Below, piece after piece: positions 6,328 through 11,679 of a stretch of 11,679 bases of DNA. Both the position numbers and the translations under genes were made by a program. Where the stretch lies: positions 1-11,679 of the forward strand of contig CAJUII010000080.1 in the NCBI GenBank assembly GCA_910586405.1. Direction: 5' to 3'. Origin of the DNA: an uncultured Lachnospiraceae bacterium (GTDB taxonomy: Bacteria; Bacillota; Clostridia; Lachnospirales; Lachnospiraceae). Within the stretch, counting starts at the first letter, position 1; the number at the start of each line of letters is the position of its first letter. Below the pieces are notes generated by a model, which was not told the origin of the DNA, ran no database searches, and saw nothing but the letters and a program-made list of their open reading frames with translations.

Positions 6328-7782
6328 TTACATCGGTACATTTGTCTCCCGTTCAAAAATACGTATGCCATCTTTGGATAACGATTCAATAATACGAATC
6401 ACCGACTGAAAATCAGCGATTAAGTCCTTTGAGCAGGCCTCCGCTTTTTGATAGATTTGCTGTAGCTCACCATTATGTCCAGACTGGATACAACGAATCA
6501 TTTCCGTACCATAAGTGTGAAAAGTCTTATGTTTCGATTCAAGACCATTCCAGATCTGTAATATCTGTGGATTGACTGGTTTAAACGCATAATAAAAATG
6601 ACCAAGCCCGCATTTGGTGCAGTCGGTCTGCAAAACCTTTAATGTCCCGGTCTGCGCCATCTCCGCGAGTGTGTTCAGCCAGTTATGGTGTGCGTCAACT
6701 GCACTGTTCAGGCAGTTTAAGAGTACCTTATTATCCAGCATATAGAATGCATCCTGCACCATAGCACCCATAATTTGAGTTGATTCCTCCAAATGCTTTT
6801 CAATCAACTTTGATGGCGCTGCAAGCTCTCCGATCGAGCTGCTCGAAATCGCCAGCGAATCCATATTGCCCCGCAGATCTTGACACTCCTCGTTGATGTG
6901 CTGCATCTGATTGTCCAGCTCATGCATAGAACTGCTGATTTCCTCACTGACAGCTGCCAGAGAGGAGACAGAATCTGCGATGTGATCCATGCCTTTGCGA
7001 TTCTGTCCAGTAATCTTCCACACCTTCTGGATATTGTCATTGATATGCTCTAGCTCAGCGACCGTGGTATCCACACTGTTCGAGCTCTTGCGGGAAGCCT
7101 CCTGAATTTCAGAAACAAAAGTCCCCATACGCCCTGTCAGTGATTTTGCCTCCTCGGCAAGACTGCGGATTTCCTCCGCAACAACCGAAAATCCCCTGCC
7201 GGCATCCCCTGCGCGCGCTGCCTCGATGGATGCATTCAGCGCCAAAAGGTTTGTCTGCGCAGAGATAGAGTTAATCGCAGCGATGGCCTCTGTCATGTTC
7301 CGCACTGTATCAATCAGTCCGCCAATATCTGTCTTCATCCCCTGCGCGGTAGATATCGCAGTAGAGGACATTCCCGATATGGAGGTCAGCTCACCTTCGC
7401 AGCTGCGAATATCCTCCATGATTCTGCTGGATTCATCGGAAACTTCAATGATGGTGGCGGTCAGATTTTCATGTGCCTTTGAGACATCAGATGCAATTCC
7501 CGCCGTGGAGCCTGCCGACTTGCTAATCCCGTCCACTGCGGCGCCCATCGAATCGTTAATCTGCTCTATCTTTGCAGCGCTAGACTCAAGTGTCAAATCC
7601 ATAGCACTCATGCGGATGACAGCATCCATCGTCTTTGTCGCAGCCAGCTCAAAATCCCTGCGCCCCTTCATCAGCCGCCGATGGATGTCGTTCAACTCCT
7701 GATTCTGCGGCACATACTCCATTTCCACAAGGCGGGAAACAGCGTTGAGCGCTGTATCGAAAGTTCTTTTTCTGATTTTCAT
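6328..7782 (-). CDS. Soluble methyl-accepting chemotaxis protein with C-terminal CZB zinc-binding domain
   Basis: A 484-residue protein with no signal peptide or membrane segment, so a cytoplasmic chemoreceptor. Residues about 60-325 are the coiled-coil signalling domain, with the highly conserved hairpin tip ISAQTNLLALNASIEAARAG onward through GRGFSVVAEEIRSLA (about 173-209), which contacts CheA and CheW. Residues about 355-470 form a CZB (chemoreceptor zinc-binding) domain. H365-x2-W368, then 22 residues, then C391-G-L-G-H-F396, then 21 residues, then H418-x3-H422 fits the family signature. His365, Cys391, His418 and His422 are the expected zinc ligands. The layout matches Helicobacter TlpD, a cytosolic receptor linked to oxidant sensing through the zinc-bound Cys. 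AAAGGA lies 9 nt before the start. It follows rubrerythrin by 117 bp on the same strand with no clear terminator between. Confidence 0.95.
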   Translation of the reverse strand: MKIRKRTFDTALNAVSRLVEMEYVPQNQELNDIHRRLMKGRRDFELAATKTMDAVIRMSAMDLTLESSAAKIEQINDSMGAAVDGISKSAGSTAGIASDVSKAHENLTATIIEVSDESSRIMEDIRSCEGELTSISGMSSTAISTAQGMKTDIGGLIDTVRNMTEAIAAINSISAQTNLLALNASIEAARAGDAGRGFSVVAEEIRSLAEEAKSLTGRMGTFVSEIQEASRKSSNSVDTTVAELEHINDNIQKVWKITGQNRKGMDHIADSVSSLAAVSEEISSSMHELDNQMQHINEECQDLRGNMDSLAISSSSIGELAAPSKLIEKHLEESTQIMGAMVQDAFYMLDNKVLLNCLNSAVDAHHNWLNTLAEMAQTGTLKVLQTDCTKCGLGHFYYAFKPVNPQILQIWNGLESKHKTFHTYGTEMIRCIQSGHNGELQQIYQKAEACSKDLIADFQSVIRIIESLSKDGIRIFERETNVPM

Positions 7783-7899
7783 AATATATGATCCTTTCCA
7801 TATAAATATCTAATAAATTTCCTTAAATTTTTTCCGACCACAATGTACATAAGCACGTCCTTGCCATCAGGTATACGAAAAGGTATTGTGCTGTAACTA

Positions 7900-8442
7900 T
7901 TAGTAATTCTCTGCGCTGATCTCAAAATAGCTCTGCGGATGATTACATACAGGGCAGGCTTCTGGCGCCTTTGTCCCGACAATAATATGTCCGCAGTTGC
8001 GGCACTCCCATACGCGGACCTCGCTCTTTTCGAATACGGATGCCGTTTCTATATTTTTGAGAAGTGCGCGGTAGCGCTCCTCATGATGCTTCTCGATTGC
8101 TCCGACCATGCGGAATTTTGCAGCCAGCTCAGCGAAGCCCTCCGCCTCAGCCGTCCTGGCAAATTCTTCATACATATCCGTCCACTCGTAGTTTTCGCCC
8201 TCCGCCGCTGCACTGAGATTCTCTGCGGTATTTCCGATTCCGTTTAATTCCTTTAACCACAGTTTCGCATGTTCCTTCTCATTGTCCGCCGTTTTGAGAA
8301 ACAGCGATGAAATCTGCTCCATGCCTTCCTTCTTGGCTACAGATGCAAAGTAGGTATATTTGTTTCTTGCCTGTGATTCTCCAGCAAATGCTGCCTCAAG
8401 GTTTTTTTCCGTCTGCGTTCCCGCATATTTGTTCGTTTTCAT
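7900..8442 (-). CDS. rbr: Rubrerythrin
   Basis: A 180-residue protein of normal length. Residues 1-135 are the ferritin-like four-helix diiron domain: E22 in AGES, E55 and H58 in NEKEH, E86 in YEWTDMY, and E117 with E121 in AIEKHHEERY. The position equivalent to the classical second Glu of the E-x-x-E pair is D89. Residues 145-180 are the rubredoxin-like domain: CRNC (147-150) and CPVC (163-166), binding one Fe(Cys)4. The family reduces hydrogen peroxide to water in the cytoplasm of anaerobes, with electrons relayed through the rubredoxin centre. AAGGAGG lies 5 nt before the ATG. The gene begins 15 bp after perR and shares its transcript, giving a classic perR-rbr pair that PerR would repress in the absence of peroxide. 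Confidence 0.97.
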   Translation of the reverse strand: MKTNKYAGTQTEKNLEAAFAGESQARNKYTYFASVAKKEGMEQISSLFLKTADNEKEHAKLWLKELNGIGNTAENLSAAAEGENYEWTDMYEEFARTAEAEGFAELAAKFRMVGAIEKHHEERYRALLKNIETASVFEKSEVRVWECRNCGHIIVGTKAPEACPVCNHPQSYFEISAENY

Positions 8443-8457
8443 AGTTCCTCCTTATAC

Positions 8458-8850
8458 TTACTTGTATTTGAAACTTTCTATTTTCATACAGTCCTCTTTC
8501 ATACATTCCTCACACAGATAGCCAATCTTTAAATCATAGGAAAGCATCTCGACGCCCACCTGCTTTTGCAGTGCTTCAGTCAAATCGTTCAACTGGATGT
8601 CTGACAATTTCCCACAGCGTCTGCACACAAGATGCTCATGACGCCTCATCGTATCATAGCGGTCAGGATATCCCTCAACAGAAATTTTTCTGATGAATCC
8701 TTCCTTATATAAATAGGATAAATTATTGTATACGGTAGCCATAGCAGCTCCCCTGTTTGTCTCCTTTAAACGCAGATAAATCTGCTCGGCTGATAAATGT
8801 TCTTGGGAATTGTTCACAATCTCTAATATTTGTTCGGCGTTTCTTGTCAT
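8458..8850 (-). CDS. perR: PerR-type Fur-family peroxide-sensing repressor (short N-terminus)
   Basis: A 130-residue Fur-family protein. The DNA-recognition segment is MATVYNNLSYLYKEGFIRKI (37-56). Structural zinc Cys pairs are CRRC (76-79) and CEEC (113-116). All five PerR regulatory-metal ligands can be matched to Bacillus PerR: H18 (in EHLSAEQIY), D66 (in RYD), H71, H73 and D84 (in GKLSD). Asp rather than Glu at the last position favours PerR over Fur. In PerR, iron-catalysed oxidation of these His residues releases DNA. The chain starts about 20 residues later than Bacillus PerR and lacks the TPQR helix. GGAGGAGG lies just upstream of the ATG at 8850. An open extension upstream (to 9084) covers the promoter and terminator and has no homology, so it is rejected. 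Rubrerythrin follows after 15 bp. Confidence 0.93.
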   Translation of the reverse strand: MTRNAEQILEIVNNSQEHLSAEQIYLRLKETNRGAAMATVYNNLSYLYKEGFIRKISVEGYPDRYDTMRRHEHLVCRRCGKLSDIQLNDLTEALQKQVGVEMLSYDLKIGYLCEECMKEDCMKIESFKYK

Positions 8851-8885
8851 AAGGCCTCCTCCGAAGGAATCATAAAGAAATAAAA

Positions 8886-8900
8886 ATAGAATAATTCTAA
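8886..8900 (-). promoter_or_regulatory. PerR box (7-1-7 inverted repeat) in the perR promoter
   Basis: Minus strand TTAGAATTATTCTAT contains the perfect 6-1-6 palindrome TAGAAT-T-ATTCTA (8887-8899). Against the known PerR box TTATAAT-N-ATTATAA it matches 11 of 14 arm positions, two of the mismatches being symmetric. It begins 5 bp after the -10 element, over the start region, where bound PerR would block transcription. It implies autoregulation and coregulation of rubrerythrin. Confidence 0.75.
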
Positions 8901-8905
8901 TTCTC

Positions 8906-8933
8906 ATTATATCAATGTGGAAATTTTTGTCAA
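8906..8933 (-). promoter_or_regulatory. perR-rbr promoter
   Basis: On the minus strand, consensus TTGACA (8928-8933) and consensus TATAAT (8906-8911) are separated by 16 nt. The element lies 55 bp upstream of the perR ATG, with the PerR box directly downstream. It is a very strong unrepressed promoter. Confidence 0.85.
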
Positions 8934-8946
8934 CATCAATCGTGTG

Positions 8947-8977
8947 CGAAAAAGGAGCCGCCCAAGCAGCCCCTTCT
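8947..8977 (-). terminator. Intrinsic terminator of the merR-family gene
   Basis: On the minus strand, GGGGCTGC pairs with GCGGCTCC (two G-U pairs) across the loop TTGG, extended by AA/TT and further A-U pairs, and runs into TTTTT. It lies 13 bp after the MerR-family stop and just before the perR promoter, insulating the two minus-strand units. Confidence 0.85.
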
Positions 8978-8989
8978 TCCTTCTTTATT

Positions 8990-9730
8990 TTACGCATTTT
9001 TGCAATACACTTTAATTGCCCGGCTGGCAAACGCCGCGGTGCCTTCTCCGCCTGCCTTGTCAATATTGCGCTGCATGCGCTCATCGCTCACATACATCTG
9101 GCCAAGCCCTTGCAGAATATCGTTTGTGCAGTCATAATAATTGTCCGTGATAAACTGCTGAATTGCAGCAATTTTTTCCTGCACCGCCTGCTCTTCGGGC
9201 GCACAGGACTTGAGTTTTCCAAGCTCCGCAAACAACAGCATCAAACGGCTGCCAATTTCCTCCTGCTCCTTGTCCGTCCTGCCTTTTGCTTTCTGCTGGT
9301 ACGCTGCATACGCCGCAGTTGCGCCCCAGCGCTCGCTGACCTCCTTTGCATACTGCGCAAGCTCACTTTGATCAAATGCCTTAAAATCTGTTTCTTTCAT
9401 TGCCTCCACTCCCTTTTCCTGAATTTCGCGCGCAAATGAAATAAGCTTGTGTATATGCCTGAGTTGAAGCTCTAACAGTTGTATCTGCTGCGCGAGCGCT
9501 TCCTTTTGATCAAAATCCGGGTTGTCCAGAATCTTTTTAATCTGTTTTAGGGGAAATTGCAGTTCCCGAAACAGCATAATATTTTGCAGCCGCACAAGCT
9601 CCGCATCACCGTACATCCGATAGCCCGCCTCTGTCACTTTTGCAGGCTTTAGCAGCCCGATTGCATCATAGTGGTGCAGTGAGCGGACACTCACGCCTGT
9701 ACGTTTGCTTACTTCATTTACTGTCAACAT
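8990..9730 (-). CDS. MerR-family regulator with TipAS-like ligand-binding domain
   Basis: A 246-residue protein. Residues 1-70 are the MerR winged helix (LTVNEVSKRTGVSVRSLHHY, then GLLKPAKVTEAGYRMYGDAE), with LQNIMLFRELQFPLKQIKKI completing the DNA-binding unit. A dimerisation coiled coil follows (about 75-112). Residues about 116-246 match the TipA-S antibiotic-recognition fold: ERWGATAAYAAYQQK near 133-147, then DNYYDCTNDILQGLGQMYV and the closing GGEGTAAFASRAIKVYC. Such regulators (TipA, Mta) bind hydrophobic drugs and then activate transcription, often of their own gene and of exporters. No exporter is in the window; the divergent neighbour is the channel gene. The start at 9730 fits the family N-terminus although the ribosome site (GGAAAGG, about 13 nt away) is distant. 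The promoter has the diagnostic long spacer, so autoactivation is expected. Confidence 0.93.
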   Translation of the reverse strand: MLTVNEVSKRTGVSVRSLHHYDAIGLLKPAKVTEAGYRMYGDAELVRLQNIMLFRELQFPLKQIKKILDNPDFDQKEALAQQIQLLELQLRHIHKLISFAREIQEKGVEAMKETDFKAFDQSELAQYAKEVSERWGATAAYAAYQQKAKGRTDKEQEEIGSRLMLLFAELGKLKSCAPEEQAVQEKIAAIQQFITDNYYDCTNDILQGLGQMYVSDERMQRNIDKAGGEGTAAFASRAIKVYCKNA

Positions 9731-9782
9731 AGTTTTACATACACCTTTCCTAATCTTTTTTCATCTTCCCGGGAATGTCTAT

Positions 9783-9813
9783 ATCATAAACTATGACACT
9801 GTGTCAGAGTCAA
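9783..9813 (-). promoter_or_regulatory. MerR-type 19-bp-spacer promoter with central operator
   Basis: On the minus strand, TTGACT (9808-9813) and TATGAT (9783-9788) are separated by 19 nt, too long for normal polymerase and typical of MerR-activated promoters. A 10-1-10 inverted repeat with one mismatched pair (ACTCTGACAC / GTGTCATAGT, 9790-9810) fills the spacer. The MerR-family protein encoded 53 bp downstream is the expected ligand. Confidence 0.85.
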
Positions 9814-9874
9814 GTGTTTTCTCTATATTTATTCTTCCTAATTTTGTTTTTCCCCGAATCATCGCCTGCATATC

Positions 9875-9914
9875 TTTACCTTTTCAGACAGAGCGCGTAT
9901 AATATGCTTATACG
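9875..9914 (+). promoter_or_regulatory. Channel-gene promoter with a 7-5-7 inverted repeat over the -10
   Basis: TTTACC (9875-9880) and consensus TATAAT (9898-9903) have a 17-nt spacer. CGTATAA (9896-9902) and TTATACG (9908-9914) form a perfect inverted repeat with a 5-nt centre, covering the -10 and the probable start point. That is a typical repressor position. The site does not resemble the MerR operator 65 bp away, so another regulator, or none, may use it. Confidence 0.7.
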
Positions 9915-9939
9915 ATATTTGTAAGGGAGGCAGTGCCAT

Positions 9940-11517
9940 ATGAAGCGAAAGCATAAAATCTATCTGGGCATGACCATTTTCCTGCTCACAATCTATATCG
10001 GGCTGCTTGCCATTCTCTGCGTGTCAGAATACAGCGACAGCACCGCGACAATCCGTTCCTTCAAAGATGCCTTCTGGTACTCGCTGGTCACACTGACCAC
10101 TGTTGGCTATGGCGACCTGACACCAGTGACGCCGCTTGGACAAGCCGTCGGCGTCGTATTTCTATTGATGTCCGCCGGCATTATGATGACCCTGTTCGGC
10201 GCCGCCGTATCCTTTGTCACGAGCGAAGGGCTCCCGCTCTTCCTGCTCGGTTTCCAGCGCCACAAAAGCTGGTATTATTTTGCGGACTGCGGTGTGGAGT
10301 CCAGTACCCTTGCCGCCAACATCCACCGCGAAGAGCCGGACACGGTGATTATCTTTGGCGAAAAAAGAGATGAACAAACGGAGTTTCCTGACTATCCATG
10401 CCTGTTTATCAATGCTTCCCCCGCAAGAATCGTAGCGCACAAGAAAAACATTGGACCAGCGTGCAAAATTTTTCTGATGAAGGAAAACGACATTGGCACC
10501 AACACGCGCGCTGTCGATTTACATACGCTGCCTGTCGAGGTGTACGCCCGAACGACAAACGGGCAGGATTATCTCTCAGGCAATATCTACTTTTTTCACA
10601 GTTACGACTGCTGCGCCAGACAATACTGGCATTCCAAACCGCTGTGCAGCGCGGAAACTACCATTGTAATCATCGGCTTTGGCAACTATGGGCACTGTAT
10701 TCTTGAGCGCGCGATTCTGACAAACATTATCGCGATTGACCAACATGTCGCCTATCATATTTTTGGCGGCGCGGCAGAGTTTCTCGCCGTGCACAGCCAT
10801 CTGCACGAGGCATTTTCTTTGGGAAACGTCTCCGAAACGACGGACTCTTTAATTTTTCATGAAGAACTGTGGGAATCAAACCATGCGCTCATGAGTCAGG
10901 CAGACCGCATCATTATCTGCCCTGACAATGAGCCGGAAGGCTGGAATATTTACTGGCGGCTGAACAGTTATTATCAGGTGCGTGGAAAAATCCACCTGCA
11001 CAGCAACCGCAGAACGCCCGGCGTGACGTATTTCGGGACAAACGAGGAAATCTACACGCCAAACCAGATTATGCGGACTGCACTGAACAAGGCAGCCATC
11101 ACAATCAACGAAATTTTCTGCAAGGCTGTCTCCTATCCTACTAAAACATGGGAGGAGCTTGACGCCTTTCACCGCGAATCCAAAATAGCGGCTGCCGACC
11201 ACATTTTAATGAAAATACGGGTGCTCTTAAAAGATGAGACCATCACAGAATTAACACCTGAGATTACCCAAAAGGCATATCTGGAATACTGTAGAACCAA
11301 ACAATCCAAGGAAGTGCACGATATGTACCGCCAGCTAGACCACACCCGTTGGCTGCGCTTTTATACGTATTATAACTGGCGCTATGGTCCGGCGCGAAAT
11401 GATATTGCAAGACAGCATCCTATGCTTTGTCCCTACGAAAACCTAACACCCGAACAAAAGCGCGAGCGCGATGCGGCTTGGGAGCTTCTAGGAAGTATTG
11501 CCCAAGAGCTAAAATAA
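9940..11517 (+). CDS. Two-helix potassium channel fused to Rossmann (TrkA-N-like) and RyR-like domains
   Basis: A 525-residue membrane protein. TM1 is about 7-28, the pore helix about 41-52, the filter TVGYGD is at 54-59 (the K+ signature), and TM2 is about 66-94 with candidate hinge glycines 80 and 87. A cytoplasmic gate follows. About 110-205 is a degenerate Rossmann-like unit. About 240-330 is a clearer one, VIIGFGNYG with GxGxxG at 246-251 and an acidic D267 closing strand 2, suggesting NAD or another nucleotide. Residues about 404-515 resemble the RyR repeat of ryanodine receptors: WEELDAFHRESKIAAADHI, then LDHTRWLRFYTYYNWRYGPA and HPMLCPYENL with a charged helix. I infer a K+ channel gated by a cytoplasmic ligand. 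AGGGAGG lies 9 nt before the ATG. The gene is divergent from the MerR-family gene, and a hairpin follows the stop. The RyR call rests on motif recall, without a profile search. Confidence 0.9.
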   Translation: MKRKHKIYLGMTIFLLTIYIGLLAILCVSEYSDSTATIRSFKDAFWYSLVTLTTVGYGDLTPVTPLGQAVGVVFLLMSAGIMMTLFGAAVSFVTSEGLPLFLLGFQRHKSWYYFADCGVESSTLAANIHREEPDTVIIFGEKRDEQTEFPDYPCLFINASPARIVAHKKNIGPACKIFLMKENDIGTNTRAVDLHTLPVEVYARTTNGQDYLSGNIYFFHSYDCCARQYWHSKPLCSAETTIVIIGFGNYGHCILERAILTNIIAIDQHVAYHIFGGAAEFLAVHSHLHEAFSLGNVSETTDSLIFHEELWESNHALMSQADRIIICPDNEPEGWNIYWRLNSYYQVRGKIHLHSNRRTPGVTYFGTNEEIYTPNQIMRTALNKAAITINEIFCKAVSYPTKTWEELDAFHRESKIAAADHILMKIRVLLKDETITELTPEITQKAYLEYCRTKQSKEVHDMYRQLDHTRWLRFYTYYNWRYGPARNDIARQHPMLCPYENLTPEQKRERDAAWELLGSIAQELK

Positions 11518-11526
11518 GAAAGAGAC

Positions 11527-11549
11527 GGGCGGAGTGCTTTATTCCGCCC
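11527..11549. terminator. Shared hairpin at the convergent ends of the channel gene and the last gene
   Basis: GGGCGGA (11527-11533) pairs perfectly with TCCGCCC (11543-11549) across 9 nt. It begins 10 bp after the channel stop and contains the stop codon of the minus-strand gene. There is no T run on the plus strand and only a broken one on the minus strand (GTCTCTTTCTTATTTT), so its strength is uncertain. Confidence 0.5.
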
Positions 11550-11679
11550 AAACCTCCTCCATGCTTGTTCCCGCGTGAAACTGGCCGTTGCGGCCTCTGT
11601 CCCCTTCCTGTATCAAGATTCCGTCAAGACAGCCCTTCTCATCAAATGTGAAATGATAACGGTTATCCTCCGCAACAAT
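11539..11679 (-). CDS. 3' end of an unrecognised protein gene (5' part beyond window)
   Basis: Reading from the right edge on the minus strand gives 46 residues and a TAA at 11539-11541. The chain includes NRYHFTFDEKGCLDGILIQE and ends AGTSMEEVWAE. Its composition (mixed charged and strand-forming residues, no stops, a hairpin at the stop) looks like a real C-terminus. No family is recognised. It converges on the channel gene with 21 bp between the stop codons. Confidence 0.65.
   Translation of the reverse strand: MVAEDNRYHFTFDEKGCLDGILIQEGDRGRNGQFHAGTSMEEVWAE

Noticed and set aside
7226..7702. 158-codon plus-strand open frame
   Set aside because: It is antisense to the chemoreceptor signalling domain, whose conserved motifs fix the minus strand as coding; no ribosome site or homology.
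7851..7868. Sigma-54-like TGGCA...TGCT on the minus strand upstream of the chemoreceptor
   Set aside because: The GG-to-GC spacing is one base short of the strict requirement and there is no enhancer-binding protein nearby.
8851..9084. In-frame upstream extension of perR
   Set aside because: It would run through a consensus promoter, the PerR box and the MerR-family terminator and 3' end, has no homology, and the 8850 start has a strong ribosome site.
8915..9439. 174-codon plus-strand open frame
   Set aside because: It is antisense to the MerR/TipAS gene and its terminator; Cys/Leu-rich composition is typical of a shadow frame.

Overview
The window reads as a mid-GC chromosomal segment of an anaerobic or microaerophilic Firmicute, most likely a Clostridia/Lachnospiraceae-type gut bacterium. 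The reasons are strong AGGAGG-type ribosome binding sites, sigma-A-like promoters, a PerR-type regulator next to rubrerythrin, a cytoplasmic chemoreceptor, a TipA-like MerR regulator and short AT-rich intergenic stretches. The assignment is inference; there is no rRNA or other phylogenetic marker here. No tRNA, rRNA, CRISPR array, transposase or phage gene was seen.

Layout. 1-848 (-): an AraC-family regulator whose last residues are beyond the left edge. 885-2111 (-): a leucine-rich-repeat-like cytoplasmic protein, probably in the same transcript. 2275-4650 (-): a 791-residue lipoprotein built of two diverged copies of one unit, with a palindromic operator in its promoter. 4771-5250: a gene-poor AT-rich stretch holding a decayed tandem duplication with a period of about 168 bp. 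5251-5295 and 5309-5746 (+): a possible 14-residue leader peptide and an Rrf2 regulator. 5843-6193 (+): a small cupin with its own promoter and a palindromic operator. A 15-bp perfect hairpin at 6220-6261 separates it from the convergent chemoreceptor gene.

6328-8850 (-) is an oxidative-stress block transcribed as perR, rubrerythrin and then a soluble methyl-accepting chemotaxis protein ending in a zinc-binding CZB domain. The perR promoter carries a near-consensus PerR box over its start region. I infer that peroxide and other oxidants both derepress rubrerythrin and are sensed for taxis by the CZB receptor. 8990-9730 (-): a MerR/TipAS regulator with a textbook 19-bp-spacer promoter and a strong terminator.

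Divergent from it, 9940-11517 (+) encodes the most unusual protein here: a two-helix potassium channel pore (TVGYGD filter) fused to two Rossmann-like segments, one with an intact GxGxxG motif, and a C-terminal ryanodine-receptor (RyR) repeat-like domain. Its promoter carries a 7-5-7 inverted repeat over the -10 element. The window ends with the 3' end of an unrecognised minus-strand gene (11539-11679) that shares a hairpin with the end of the channel gene.
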